A DNA stretch of 64,000 nt, taken from Channallabes apus (lineage: Eukaryota > Chordata > Actinopteri > Siluriformes > Clariidae). The number at the start of each line of letters is the position of its first letter. Position 1 is the first letter of the stretch. The stretch covers positions 775,001 to 839,000 of the forward strand of contig CM060127.1 in the NCBI GenBank assembly GCA_030522415.1. The letters run 5' to 3'. This document shows, piece after piece, positions 1 through 10,343 of the stretch. The translations under genes and the position numbers were made by a program. The notes beneath the pieces are model-generated. The model was given only the letters and a program-made list of their open reading frames with translations, ran no database searches and had not been told where the DNA came from.

Positions 1-123
1 ATAAAACTTAATTAAAGTATTAACATAGAAATTACATATAGTATGAATCACATTTTTTCTATTTGTTTATGGACCAGGAGTTCATGGTTTTCGAAGTTGT
101 CGGTAACGATAGTGTCTATGTAT

Positions 124-804
124 TCATGTTGGTACTGATATTGACAAATTGCTTACGTTCGTTGACCAAATGTTTCTTATGCATCCATAGTCCGTTTTGT
201 TTTTATTGGTATAGTACAGATTTGAATTATTTTGTGAGAATGTCCTATTTGGGGAGGTTGTTGGCAGACTTGCTAACCAGTCTTGTTGCTTTGGATTAGA
301 GTTCCATAGCTCAAAATTGTTGATTGAGAATGAAACAACGTTAAAAGTTCGGCATTGAAGAATGTCTTCTGAGATTAAGTATCCTTGATAATTTTCTGTC
401 TCATAACACTCAGAGACAGACAATGTTCGCAAGCAGTACCACTGAGTTGTAGTAATACACAGTTCAGGAGTGGTATCTGCAACATATTTTGTTTCAGTTT
501 TGTCTTGTACCCACGTGTCTCGATTCAATATTAGATTTGAAAAGTCAAGTAGGAGTTTAGCAGGACGAAGAAGCTCATGTACAGTAGTCCACTGTTTCAG
601 ATCTGTAAGGCTAAGATTCGGAATGTACTGTCCTACCCAAGGTGCAAGGCTTGTGTCAGAGTGGTGAAGACTTGCTTGCTGACAGACGTAGCATATTGTG
701 CCACCTCCCTCTTTTTGGCATTCTTTATGGATCAGTTCATGTATGAACATGTCAACAGTGAGATGGTGGTCTCTGCCTCCTGTCGCCATAGTAATATCCT
801 GATC
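124..804 (-). pseudogene. ERV-A 3' glycoprotein-like ORF (env surface-like or accessory), cut by the window edge
   Basis: This is an open frame of about 225 codons, with an in-context ATG at 789-787 and an acceptor-like pyrimidine/AG at 806-805 just upstream. The product has about ten cysteines, some in close pairs (CYVC near its N-terminus), and at least five N-x-S/T sites in the C-terminal third, as expected of a secreted or surface protein. No signal peptide is obvious. The frame stops at 124, but the next frame stays open to the window start, so the gene is probably frameshifted and continues outside. It lies 3' of the env transmembrane remnant. That is the wrong order for SU in a simple env, so it may be an extra 3' gene or a rearranged env. 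I do not recognise a specific family. Confidence 0.4.
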
Positions 805-1006
805 CTGCACACACTAAACTACATACATACTGATACATAATAATGCAGTAAATCAAAGTTTTATAGCAATTATCATCATTATATATATTCTATATTTTGT
901 TAGTCTTGATTTTATAATATTCATAATGTTAGATTTGTTATATACTTTGCATATATGAATTCTGGATTGCATTTACATATTTACATGCCTGCATTTGTTT
1001 TAACAT

Positions 1007-1339
1007 TTATAAAGTACTGTCTTCTTCAATTTCCATGACTAAGCTAGCTCTCATAGTAGGTATTGTTTCATAGCTATGTTCAACAGTTGGTTCAGGTGCT
1101 TCAGTTTCACGTATTAGCATTACATATTGTCCTAGTAAATTATTTCCGATTTTACTGATTATTCCTCTTATTAGGGGTATAACACAACAGATTATTAGTA
1201 AAGTGGCTAACAGGACTGCTCCTATCATGGTGCCTATTCTAGTTAAGTATGCCTTCCAGTCGGCTGAGATGAATCATGGTGTCCATGTTCTATGGGTGTC
1301 AATTGTATTTTTTACGTGTTCATCTCGTAGGGTTTTCAT
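1007..1339 (-). pseudogene. ERV-A env transmembrane-subunit remnant (anchor and tail)
   Basis: A short frame follows the integrase stop by a few bases. After a membrane-proximal Trp-rich stretch it encodes one strong hydrophobic anchor (MIGAVLLATLLIICCVIPLI, two Cys at its inner edge), then a polar tail of about 50 residues ending in an acidic stretch. This is the usual layout of the C-terminus of a retroviral TM subunit. An in-frame TGA at 1274-1276 interrupts the part before the anchor. The surface subunit, fusion peptide and most of the TM ectodomain are absent between integrase and this piece, so env has suffered a large internal deletion. The family call rests on position and membrane topology rather than a diagnostic motif. 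Confidence 0.5.
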
Positions 1340-1354
1340 TCTTTCAGCTGCTGG

Positions 1355-2932
1355 TTATATAGCTTTTACTCGTGCTCGGGTACGGTATGCTGGACCATGT
1401 TCTTCATTTTCACTATCATCATCGTTGAAATGATTACTGTCGAAATGTTGTTCTGTCGAAGAGAGTTCTATGTCCTTTGGTGGTGTCTCAATGTCTTTCG
1501 GAACTTTAGCCTTGCAACAGTGATTTAAGTGATACCAGTGTTCTTTACCTTCTACCTTGATGGCTGTTGGAGTGGCAAGCACCACCTTGTATGGTCCTTC
1601 TCTGCGGCCTTGTGCCCAGTGTTTTCGTCTAAATACTTTGATATACACCCAGTCCCCTATATTTGCTGATTGCAGTCCTTTCTTGTTTATTGTTCCTCAA
1701 TGAGTTGCTTCGTTAGTCTGTGAAAATAGAACTTTATGAATATCCGTTAAATGTTTGACGTAACTCTCCATTTCATTTTCAAGTTGTTCAAGAGCACGTC
1801 CATCATATGGTGTGCGAATGCGGGGAACAGACATTGGTCTTCCGGTGAGCATTTCGTGTGGAGTTAAGTGAGTCATGCGATTGGTTTGAGATCGCATCTT
1901 CATTAGTGCTAGGGGCAATGCGTCCATCCAAGATAATTTAGAACTCGCACAGATCTTGGCAATTTTAGTCTTTAATACTCCATTGGCGCGTTCTACCATC
2001 CCTTGTGATTGTGGATGATACACACATCCTAATTTGTGTGTTATGCATAAAGCCTCAGTGACGGATTTTATAACGTCATTTACAAAGTGGGATCCATTAT
2101 CCGAACTTAATATATCTGGAATCCCAAATCGTGGAATTATTTCTCTAACTAGGAATTTTGCTACAGTTTTTGCGTCTGCTTTAGCAGTAGGAGTAGCTTC
2201 TACCCATCGACTAAATCGGTCTTCCACGACTAAAATGTATCTTTTCCCTCCTTTGCGATCTATCATATCTACGAAATCCATTATTAAGTGTCTAAAGGGG
2301 CCCATGGGTTGAGGAATATGTCCTAGTGGAGTTGTTGATGCTTTTCTTATGTTATATTGACCACAAATTTCACATGCTGATAAATAGTTATCGATTTGGC
2401 TGGCAAGATAAGGTGACCACCATTCTGAGCGTATTGAACGTAGGATTTCCCCCCTGGCGCAATGATCAATTCCATGGGCGGACTTTATTAACATGGGGAG
2501 GTATGACGCAGGTGCTACAAAAAGCCCTTCACAACTACGCCAGATGTTAGTATCTTGATCGAGTTTGGCTCCGCGCCTTGTCCAAATAGCTTTTTCATAA
2601 GCAGGGGCTGAGTTTTGCATTTCTGCAATGTGTTTTAAAGTTAATTCAGTATCAACAAGTTCTATGTCTCCCGTAACTACTGGGATCATGACGCAAGTAG
2701 AAGCAGATCCCAGGGCTGCTTTCTTTGCAGCTTCATCTGCTGCGGCATTGCCTCGTGAAATGATTGATCCATCTGACTTATGAGCACGGCATTTTATAGT
2801 GTCATAGCATGCAAGAGGTCAGATATTGCTTGTCCATGAGAAATTGGCGATCCGTCAGTTCACAAAAATCCTCTCTGTGCCCATATTGTTCCAAAAATAT
2901 GAATTACCCCATACCCGTATGATGAATCAGTA
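1355..2932 (-). pseudogene. ERV-A pol 3' part: RNase H C-terminus and integrase
   Basis: Reading right to left, the end of RNase H (TDSSYGYGV near 2930, then a frame with several stops) leads into integrase. The integrase frame (2689-1700) has the zinc-binding HHCC region (H-x-x-x-H near 2455-2435, CEIC near 2360), the catalytic core (MDFVD near 2280, SSDNGSHF near 2100, SQGMVERANG near 2000) and the start of the C-terminal domain. One TGA at 1697-1699 is followed by more open frame in phase to 1355, with the SH3-like end (GPYKVVLATPTAIKVEG) and an acidic tail. Integrase inserts the viral DNA into the host chromosome. The three catalytic acidic residues are present, but the nonsense codons make this copy inactive. 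The left end of the Tc1 insert abuts the RNase H part. Confidence 0.85.
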
Positions 2933-2934
2933 TA

Positions 2935-4554
2935 CAGTGGTGTGAAAAACTATTTGCCCCCCTCCTGATTTCTTATTCTTTTGCATGTTTGTCACACAAA
3001 ATGTTTCTGATCATCAAACACATTTAACTATTAGTCAAAGATAACACAAGTAAACACAAAATGCAGTTTTTAAATGAGGGGTTTTATTATTTAGGGAGAA
3101 AAAAAATCCAAACCTACATGGCCCTGTGTGAAAAAGTAATTGCCCCCTGAACCTAATAACTGGTTGGGCCACCCTTAGCAGCAATAACTGCAATCAAGCG
3201 TTTGCGATAACTTGCAACGAGTCTTTTACAGCGCTCTGGAGGAATTTTGGCCCACTCATCTGTGCAGAATTGTTGTAATTCAGCTTTATTTGAGGGTTTT
3301 CTAGCATGAACCGCCTTTTTAAGGTCATGCCACAACATCTCAATAGGATTCAGGTCAGGACTTTGACTAGGCCACTCCAAAGTCTTCATTTTGTTTTTCT
3401 TCAGCCATTCAGAGGTGGATTTGCTGGTGTGTTTTGGGTCATTGTCCTGCTGCAGCACCCAAGATCGCTTCAGCTTGAGTTGACGAACAGATGGCCGGAC
3501 ATTCTCCTTCAGGATTTTTTGGTAGACAGTAGAATTCATGGTTCCATCTATCACAGCAAGCCTTCCAGGTCCTGAAGCAGCAAAACAACCCCAGACCATC
3601 ACACTACCACCACCATATTTTACTGTTGGTATGATGTTCTTTTTCTGAAATGCTGTGTTACTTTTATGCCAGATATAACGGGACACGCACCTTCCAAAAA
3701 GTTCAACTTTTGTCTCGTCGGTCCACAAGGTATTTTCCCAAAAGTCTTGGCACTCATTGAGATGTTTTTTAGCAAAATTAAGACGAGCCTTAATGTTCTT
3801 TTTGCTTAAAAGTGGTTTGCGCCTTGGAAATCTGCCATGCAGGCCGTTTTTGCCCAGTCTCTTTCTTATGGTGGAGTCGTGAACACTGACCTTAATTGAG
3901 GCAAGTGAGGCCTGCAGTTCTTTAGATGTTGTCCTGGGGCCTTTTGTGGCCTCTCGGATTAGTTGTCTCTGCGCTCTTGGGGTAATTTTGGTCGGCCGGC
4001 CACTCCTGGGAAGGTTCACCACTGTTCCATGTTTTTGCCATTTGTGGATAATGGCTCTCACTGTGGTTCGCTGGAGTCCCAAAGCTTTAGAAATGGCTTT
4101 ATAACCTTTACCAGACTGATAGATCTCAATGACTTTTGTTCTCATTTGTTCCTGAATTTCTTTGGATCTTGGCATGATGTCTAGCTTTTGAGGTGCTTTT
4201 GGTCTACTTCTCTGTGTCAGGTAGCTCCTATTTAAGTGATTTCTTGATTGAAACAGGTGTGGCAGTAATCAGGCCTGGGGGTGACTACAGAAATTGAACT
4301 CAGGTGTGATAAACCACAGTTAAGTTATTTTTTAACAAGGGGGGCAATCACTTTTTCACACAGGGCCATGTAGATTTGGAGTTTTTTTTCTCCCTTAATA
4401 ACGTAAACCTTCATTTAAAAACTGCATTTTGTGTTCAATTATGTTATCTTTGACTAATAGTTAACAGTTTTTGATGAGCAGAAACATTTAAGTGTGACAA
4501 ACATGCAAAAGAATAAGAAATCAGGAAGGGGGCAAATAGTTTTTCACACCACTG
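2935..4554 (-). mobile_element. Tc1-A: complete Tc1 transposon inserted in the RNase H region of ERV-A
   Basis: The ends are inverted repeats starting CAGTGGTGTGAAAAACTATT, and related sequence extends about 200 bp inward. TA dinucleotides flank both sides (2933-2934 and 4555-4556), the normal Tc1/mariner target duplication. Length is 1620 bp, usual for fish Tc1 elements. The element carries one uninterrupted transposase on the minus strand. It splits the RNase H coding region of ERV-A between the codons for TIY and the TDS motif, so it is younger than the provirus. Relatives occur at 38797 (truncated) and as one end of the chimeric element at 48837. Confidence 0.95.
3153..4175 (-). CDS. Tc1-family transposase, full length, DD34E
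   Basis: The 340-residue frame has no stop or frameshift, the same length as known active fish-type Tc1 transposases. The N-terminal half holds two helix-turn-helix (paired-like) DNA-binding segments, about residues 1-50 and 65-110, joined by a GRP linker (SGRPTK near residue 58). The catalytic domain shows the DDE triad: D153 (LWTDET), D244 (QQDNDPKHTS) and E279 (SPDLNPIE), with 34 residues between the last two. The glycine-rich box GGGSVMVWG lies near residue 188. The protein cuts the element at its inverted repeats and inserts it at TA sites. ATG is in the expected place (MPRSKE). Intact ends plus an intact frame make this copy a candidate for recent or present activity. Confidence 0.95.
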   Translation of the reverse strand: MPRSKEIQEQMRTKVIEIYQSGKGYKAISKALGLQRTTVRAIIHKWQKHGTVVNLPRSGRPTKITPRAQRQLIREATKGPRTTSKELQASLASIKVSVHDSTIRKRLGKNGLHGRFPRRKPLLSKKNIKARLNFAKKHLNECQDFWENTLWTDETKVELFGRCVSRYIWHKSNTAFQKKNIIPTVKYGGGSVMVWGCFAASGPGRLAVIDGTMNSTVYQKILKENVRPSVRQLKLKRSWVLQQDNDPKHTSKSTSEWLKKNKMKTLEWPSQSPDLNPIEMLWHDLKKAVHARKPSNKAELQQFCTDEWAKIPPERCKRLVASYRKRLIAVIAAKGGPTSY

Positions 4555-4556
4555 TA

Positions 4557-5473
4557 TATAGTACACATTTTTCCAGTGCCGAGGTTACAGGCAGCTGTTA
4601 ACGCTTTAATTTCCGCCAGTTGGGCAGAACATGGCTGAGGGATGAAGGCAGAGGAAACAACATGATATGTTTTATTGTCTGCGGATGGCGACACTATAGC
4701 GTATTTGACAAATTTGTTTGACTCCTCTGAGCAATCATGAGGAGTTCCGTCTATTGGTAATACTATTAAGTTAGCCGGGTTCACGGTTTTACATCGTTCA
4801 ATGGTTAGTTCGGATGCTGATAGGATGACGTCATACGCAGAATAACGTGCATTAGTTATCACAAACATTTGGCTAGTTAATAATGCATGTATTGCATGCG
4901 TAGTATACAGAGTAGTTGGATGTCCCATAGTGATGCTTGATGCTTTTTTATAAGCAAATGCAGCTGCTGCAAGACCTCTGTAACATGGGGGCATCCCTTT
5001 TTCAATGTTGTCGAGAGCAGTACTATAATACGCTATGGGTTGCTTGCCCATTCCATGCTGTGTTTGGGTTAGTACGGCAGAGGCAAATCCTTGTCGTTCT
5101 GAAACGTATAACTGAAATGGTTTGGTATAATCGGGACTAGCTAGAGCAGGTGCTGAAGCTAACGATGTATTAATACAATTAAATGAAGCTAATGCTTCAG
5201 GTGTCCAGATGAGTGGCGAGTTGGGTTTGGTTCGAACAACAATTTTAATTAAATCTCTTAAAGGTTGCACTTGGGATGCAAAATCACATATCCAGGGCCG
5301 ACTAAACCCTGCCATTCCTAAGAATGATAGCATTTGTTTTACTGTCTGGGGCTGAGGAGCTTTTAAAATGACCTCAATATGGGTAGGTGAAATCTTTTTA
5401 TTGGTTCCTTCTAACACTCGCCCTAAATATTCAACTTTCTGCTTACAGAACTGTAATTTATCTTTGCTTACCT
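4557..5473 (-). pseudogene. ERV-A pol central part: RT thumb/connection and RNase H N-terminus
   Basis: The frame continues the reverse transcriptase that stops at the transposon insertion at 10344. It runs from KVSKDKLQF through YLGR and LSFLGMAGFSRPWI (thumb and connection), the tether region with PFQLYV and QPIAYYS, to the N-terminal part of RNase H, ending at the Tc1 at 4556. The residue after TIY would be the TDS catalytic motif on the other side of the Tc1. RT and RNase H copy viral RNA into DNA. No stop occurs inside this segment, so most inactivation here is due to the two insertions. Codons between 5476 and 5630 belong to the inserted element, not to pol. Confidence 0.85.
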
Positions 5474-5475
5474 TA

Positions 5476-5501
5476 CAGTGGGAGCCACGCCAAATAGCCG
5501 C
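5476..5501. repeat. Left terminal inverted repeat of the 4.87-kb transposon
   Basis: CAGTGGGAGCCACGCCAAAT and the next six bases pair with the right end at 10316-10341, with two mismatches by eye. Flanked by TA. Confidence 0.85.
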
Positions 5502-5643
5502 GACAGTGTGGCTGAAGTGTGAATGGCGTGTGAATGGCCTTTGCACGCCGTAATCCCCCCTCCCTTTTCTAGCCGAAAGGCGTGTAAAGATTTCACAGTA
5601 AACACGCCCATTCAAGCCCAATTTATTCATTTACCTGGTGCCA

Positions 5644-5657
5644 CCACTAGATGGCGC
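5644..5657 (+). promoter_or_regulatory. CTCF-core-like motif
   Basis: CCACTAGATGGCGC fits the CTCF core consensus CCASYAGRKGGCRS at every position. A related copy, ACACTAGATGGCGC, lies at 14936. Binding is not shown by sequence alone. Confidence 0.4.
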
Positions 5658-5768
5658 TTCGTTCTCAAGAACACGTTAAAACAAGCCAGCTGCGCTGAGT
5701 TGCAATCACGTGATTTTAACAACCCGCCTCCACCCCCGCTGTACTGACGCTGCCAAACTACAGAGGTG

Positions 5769-5779
5769 AAGATGGCGGC
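5769..5779 (+). promoter_or_regulatory. YY1-like initiator motif in a promoter-like stretch
   Basis: AAGATGGCGGC is a full match to the YY1 core that often marks the first transcribed bases of vertebrate genes. The reading MAA ends at once in a stop. It lies 300 bp inside the left end of the transposon, next to the CTCF-like motif, suggesting the element's own or a captured promoter. Confidence 0.4.
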
Positions 5780-6525
5780 TTAACGGACTATTCGTGGTAA
5801 TGTTTTATTTTATAAAATGTGTTTGGGGTAGTTTACAGTTTATTTCCCAGTTTAGTTTTTTTATTGGCTGTTTTAAATATCACTGGCAGCACCAGCAGCG
5901 GTCAGATGTGACTTTAGATAACTTAATGATCTGTTTACCAAGTCTGGAGTTAATATTACAGCTTACTGTCAGTGTCACACACTCACAATGTCACTCCACT
6001 TTAACTCAAAAACATGCTCAAGCTTCGACAATACTATTAATGTCCCTATTACAAGAGCTGCACTACCCGATGAAGAGTGTTTGTGTTCTCTGTAAATACT
6101 GAGAGAATCTCACCGCGTGTTGTCTGGATAAATTCAGCGCTTATTTATTCTCTGGTTAAGAGTTAATCTGCAGGTTATTTCTGTGACTGTAATATAATGT
6201 GATGCAGTTGATGAGGGACACAGACTGAGGGGAGCTGTACAGGAGCTAGTAACGCTCATAACCCGGTTTATATGTTATACACTTTCCGCGGTAGCTCGAG
6301 CGCTTAGTTAACGAGCTGAATAACAACACAGAAGTGTTTATCAGTTAGGAGGAGGAGGAGGGGGGAGGTGTGTGTGTGTGTGTGTGTGAGGGGCTTCAGT
6401 AAGCTATAGTTTGGCTTCAGGGATGAACTAATGCTCATATACGAGTGTTATATCGCTTAACTTATTTGTATGAGAAGCGCATTAAGTAAATTCCCGGTTA
6501 ATTTAATGCAGACGATAATGCAGAC

Positions 6526-6610
6526 AGTCAGTGGTTAACACTAACACTGTTCACTGGTTAACACTAACACTGTTCACTGGTTAACACTAACACTGTTCAC
6601 TGGTTAACAT
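6526..6610. repeat. 23-bp tandem repeat, about 3.5 copies
   Basis: The unit TTCACTGGTTAACACTAACA (plus CTG) is repeated almost exactly. Confidence 0.9.
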
Positions 6611-8724
6611 TAGCACAGGCAGATTATTTACATTACAGAATCCCCAAAACAGTACTTTACACACTCTGTGGTAAATAGGTTTATTAATATATTTTATTTT
6701 TATTAGAACTATATGTTCTGTAAAGTTTATTTATCTTTGTCTTGACTAAATTCCCCTCTTGTCTTTAAGCAGAGCTCCGCTGTGGAGGATTGGGGGGTCA
6801 GACGGCTGACGGCTGGACTTTTGGAGCTACAGGACTGGAGGAGCCTGAACAAGCTGTTGAGGAAGCTGTAGGAGGGATGACGTCACAGTCCGACAGCTTT
6901 AGAATGATGTTTGGTCAGGTCTACTGTATATTCTGAACATAGTACTGCAAAATGTCTGATACAGTACTTTGGGGGAAACAAAGACTTAAACTGTTAAGTA
7001 ATAACATTATTAATAACAAATATGTAATAGTTTTGATATTTGAAAAATTAATATTTTAATGTAAAAGGACTATAGATAGAAACTTATAAGCAGCTGGTGT
7101 ATCCGGGTTGTTTAATGAACTTTAAGCAAAAAGACAACATGTATTCATCTGTTTTATATAAATTACTGTTTTAACTTTGACTAGTTTTGGAAGAATAAAT
7201 TGAATTGTTAAAGTCATGTTTTGCGTGTTTTAATTTTGGGGGATTGTTTGGGTATTTAAAAATTGTTTAGTTGAACCAACAACTTCAATGGGCAAAAAAT
7301 GGGACACAACTTTGTTTTAAATAGTCAAAGAGTTGGGCTGAAAATAATAATAATAATTATTGATCATAGAAACAAATGAAACCAGTTAAACACTTGATTA
7401 TATGTATTTGTGTTTGTGATTGTGACCCATAATAATTTTTTCTCAGTATAAATAAATGTTTTGGGTTTTAAGAACTCCAAAAGAGCAACGACAAACTTGG
7501 TATTCTCCATTGAGGTTTCTCACCTTCCACCCCTGAGTAGGACATGGTGTTAATTGCTCTGTGTGTGCGTGTGTGTTTTTGGCGGGGGGATGGGTGTGTG
7601 TGTGTTTTCGGCTGTTCAGCAGTTCTAAACACAAGTACAGTTTTTGTCCTTAACTAAAATACTTCAATACGTTAATAATGAATTTATTTTGCTGAATAAG
7701 ATAATAAGCGATGTTTAAACCAAACCAGTAAGTTAAGTAAGTGTTTCATACATTAAAGTACTGTGTATAAACCAAGTGCCCTAGCAAACACAGTTACAGT
7801 ACAGTTTACAGTACAAACAGAGTGTGTGCGCTGGGGGGATTGGAAGGTGAGTGAGAATACTCATTTACAAGACAAAAGACGATCAGAGGCAGGGCTGTTC
7901 TAGACCAGACAACACGGGGTGGGGGGAGGGGGGCATCATGTTCGAGCACTGTTTTTACCTGGCCTTACTGTATAGTAACAGTATTGTATTTGCTGAATTG
8001 TGTTGAGGCACGCAAACCCCCTGACCACAATAAGGTGGCAATCCCTCAGGGGGAAACTAAATAAAAAAAAAAATAAATAAATATATATATATCATTTATT
8101 TAATATCCTTAATCCAGATTTTATCAATCAATGACATAACATTTATCTAAGCTGGATGGTCAAATTCTCAAAAACGTTTAACCTAAAGTAAGACTTAACA
8201 CACTATAACTAAAATATTTACAAAACTGAAAGGTTGTCTTATGAATAATAAAAAATACAAACTAAATTAAAACAGATGGGCTGTTGAACAGATCATAATA
8301 TGTTTTATGTTTTCTGATTATAAATGATATACGGGTTGATTTTAGAAAGGCTAAATGAAATAGCTAGTTTTGGTCATGTCAGTCCAGTAACTATACTATG
8401 TAAAAGTAATTATAATATGAATTAATTAAGGGCAGGACCTAACCTAATGTTAATAATTTACACCATGATAACATTAGTATTCATGTTTTTGTATTTTTGT
8501 ATTAACATTTTAAATGTTCAAATGTACGTTTCAGAGTATATAATTTGTCGTGTCATCTGTGATTGAGACCCATGAGTTAAATTGAAATATTTTTTATAGG
8601 TAGTAAGCCAGGTTTTAGTAACCTTGGATAAATCAGCATGAAAGCCCTCTCTCGCGCACGCGCTCTCACGCTATCTCTCGCACTCACACACACACACACA
8701 GACACACTGTACACACACAAATAA

Positions 8725-9307
8725 TACATGAAATCGCGTAAAACCAAATGAAACTAGGGTAAAAAATATGAGCAGTAAAATACAGTAGTATCCTGTAGGT
8801 GATTCCTGTCCTGTGATAACAGGCACTAACACTCTAGAACTGTTTAGTTCTGTTAGTTTTGTTTTCAAGTGTGAATGTTTATGGGGATTAAATCTGTCTC
8901 TGCTGTTGCATCTATACACCGTTGTGATAAGTGATTTGTGCCCCATCAGATCTTTAATGTGGGACATTATGCTGGTTAAATGACTAAAGACACACTGATC
9001 CGTATGGACAGATATTTGTTCCAGATATTATGCGCCATTAATCAATTTGTTATGCCAATTTGACTTTCAGCGAAAACATCAAAAATATAACGAAAACAAA
9101 CCAAAGCAGAAGTTACATTTTAAGCTTTACTTTCAAATTCAAATTTGATTTGTCACATACACAGCGCGATATGCAGTAAAATGCTTTGGGTGAGGCTCGA
9201 ACTCGGCATTGCTTCACCTGGACCGCTTTATAAGTATCACGCGCTAACCGATTGCGCCACTGGAGCCACACGGAAGTTGGTCTTGTCAGAGTATCCTCTC
9301 TCTCTCG

Positions 9308-9367
<60 letters not shown>

Positions 9368-9763
9368 TGAAATTGCGTAAAACCCAACGAAATATAAGCA
9401 GTATAAAAAAAATCAGTAAAAATACATTAGTATAACAGGCGCTAACCCTCTGGAACTTTTTTTTTTTACTATTGTTTCCAAGTGTTTATGGGGATTTAAT
9501 GTGTCTCTGCTGCTTCATCCATTCACAGTTGTGATAAGTGATTAATGCCCCATCAGATCTTTTGACGGGGGAGCATTATGCATGATTAAATGACTAAAGA
9601 AATACTGATCCATATGGGCAGATATTTATTCCAGGTTGCATGCGGCATTAATTGCCTCTCATGCCACTTGTAGACTATCAGTGAAAAAATCAGCGAAAAC
9701 ATCATCAAAAATATAACGAAAACAAACCCAAGCAGACGTTACATTTTGAGCTTTACTTTGCAG
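8725..9763. repeat. Diverged duplication of a 400-bp unit inside the 4.87-kb transposon
   Basis: 8725-9133 and 9365-9763 align along their length: both start with ATGAAATxGCGTAAAACC and share the blocks TTGTGATAAGTGATT, GCCCCATCAGATCTTT and AAAATATAACGAAAACAAACC. Each copy is preceded by a CA microsatellite (8686-8720 and 9311-9366). The interval between them holds the tRNA-like segment. Confidence 0.8.
9182..9267 (-). tRNA. tRNA-Ile(UAU)-like sequence, degenerate (pseudogene or SINE head)
   Basis: On the minus strand GGCTCCAGTGGCGCAATCGG, followed by TTAGCGCG, gives a D arm and A box. CTTATAA holds a TAT anticodon followed by an intron-like insert, and GTTCGAGCC is a B box. This is the pattern of vertebrate intron-bearing tRNA-Ile(UAU). 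About seven bases of the T arm are missing and the acceptor strand (CCCAAAGCA) does not pair well with GGCTCCA, so a working tRNA is unlikely. The flanking TGTGACAAATCAAATTTGAA tail is typical of retroposed sequence. Confidence 0.6.
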
Positions 9764-10315
9764 CAAAATATTATCTATCAGTATATTAAATGGAACGGGG
9801 TAAAATACACAGTAATGTAAAATACTGTACACAGCCTGCGTTTTTATTCCATACCTACAATGATCAGTATAGACAAATTACAGCTGCTACCGTGTCTTTA
9901 AGGATCATTTCAGGATGTCTTAAAAAATATTTCACTAACTAATTTTATTAATTCATTATTAAATAATAAATAGCATAATCATCATGGGTTGTGTATTGAG
10001 TGATTTAACAAATCTGTTTTATTAATCGGTTTGTTGTTGTTGTTTTTTCATCTATTTATGAAACTATGTTGACAATGCAAGAACTGTCTGTATATTAAAG
10101 ATACGGTATTGGGCTTCCTGGACACTGCAGTTAACTGTGTCAGTCAATGCTCCATCTGGCGGAATTATACGGCATTGCAACCATCTTTTTAGAAAGCGCA
10201 TGGGGGCGTTTATGGGGCGGGGCATCGTTAACTGCGTCATCGCGGGGGATCACATTCCATGCACGAAGCCTGCATTAACCCTTCATGGATCTGCCACGGA
10301 GCAGTCATGCTCCAG

Positions 10316-10341
10316 GCGGCTGTTTGACGTGGCTCCCACTG
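10316..10341. repeat. Right terminal inverted repeat of the 4.87-kb transposon
   Basis: The reverse complement starts CAGTGGGAGCCACGTCAAAC and matches the left end. The following TA (10342-10343) is the target duplication. Confidence 0.85.
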
Positions 10342-10343
10342 TA

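Larger units (their letters stand above)
5476..10341. mobile_element. 4.87-kb TA-flanked DNA transposon without transposase, inserted in ERV-A RT
   Basis: The ends are inverted: CAGTGGGAGCCACGCCAAAT at 5476 and its near-complement ending at 10341, giving an imperfect TIR of about 26 bp. TA lies outside each end (5474-5475 and 10342-10343). Removing the insert and one TA makes the RT frame continuous, which fixes the boundaries. No transposase or other long protein frame is present on either strand, so the element is non-autonomous or carries only non-coding or exon-like sequence. It contains a promoter-like stretch near 5.6-5.8 kb, a 23-bp tandem repeat, GT/CA repeats, two diverged copies of a 400-bp unit and a tRNA-like segment. 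TA duplication and CAGT ends fit Tc1/mariner-type integration, but the superfamily is not proven. Confidence 0.8.

Noticed and set aside
5476..5630. Extension of the ERV-A RT frame into this interval (Arg/Gly/His-rich start)
   Set aside because: These codons lie inside the inserted transposon beyond its TIR; they are chance continuation of the frame.
9182..9267. Functional tRNA-Ile gene
   Set aside because: The T arm is truncated and the acceptor stem does not pair; kept only as a tRNA-like sequence.
9145..9435. Frames rich in His-Thr or Cys-Val
   Set aside because: They translate the CA/GT microsatellite.
5474..10343. PIF/Harbinger assignment for the 4.87-kb element
   Set aside because: The flanking trinucleotides differ (TTA and TAT); only TA is duplicated, so a 3-bp target duplication is not supported.
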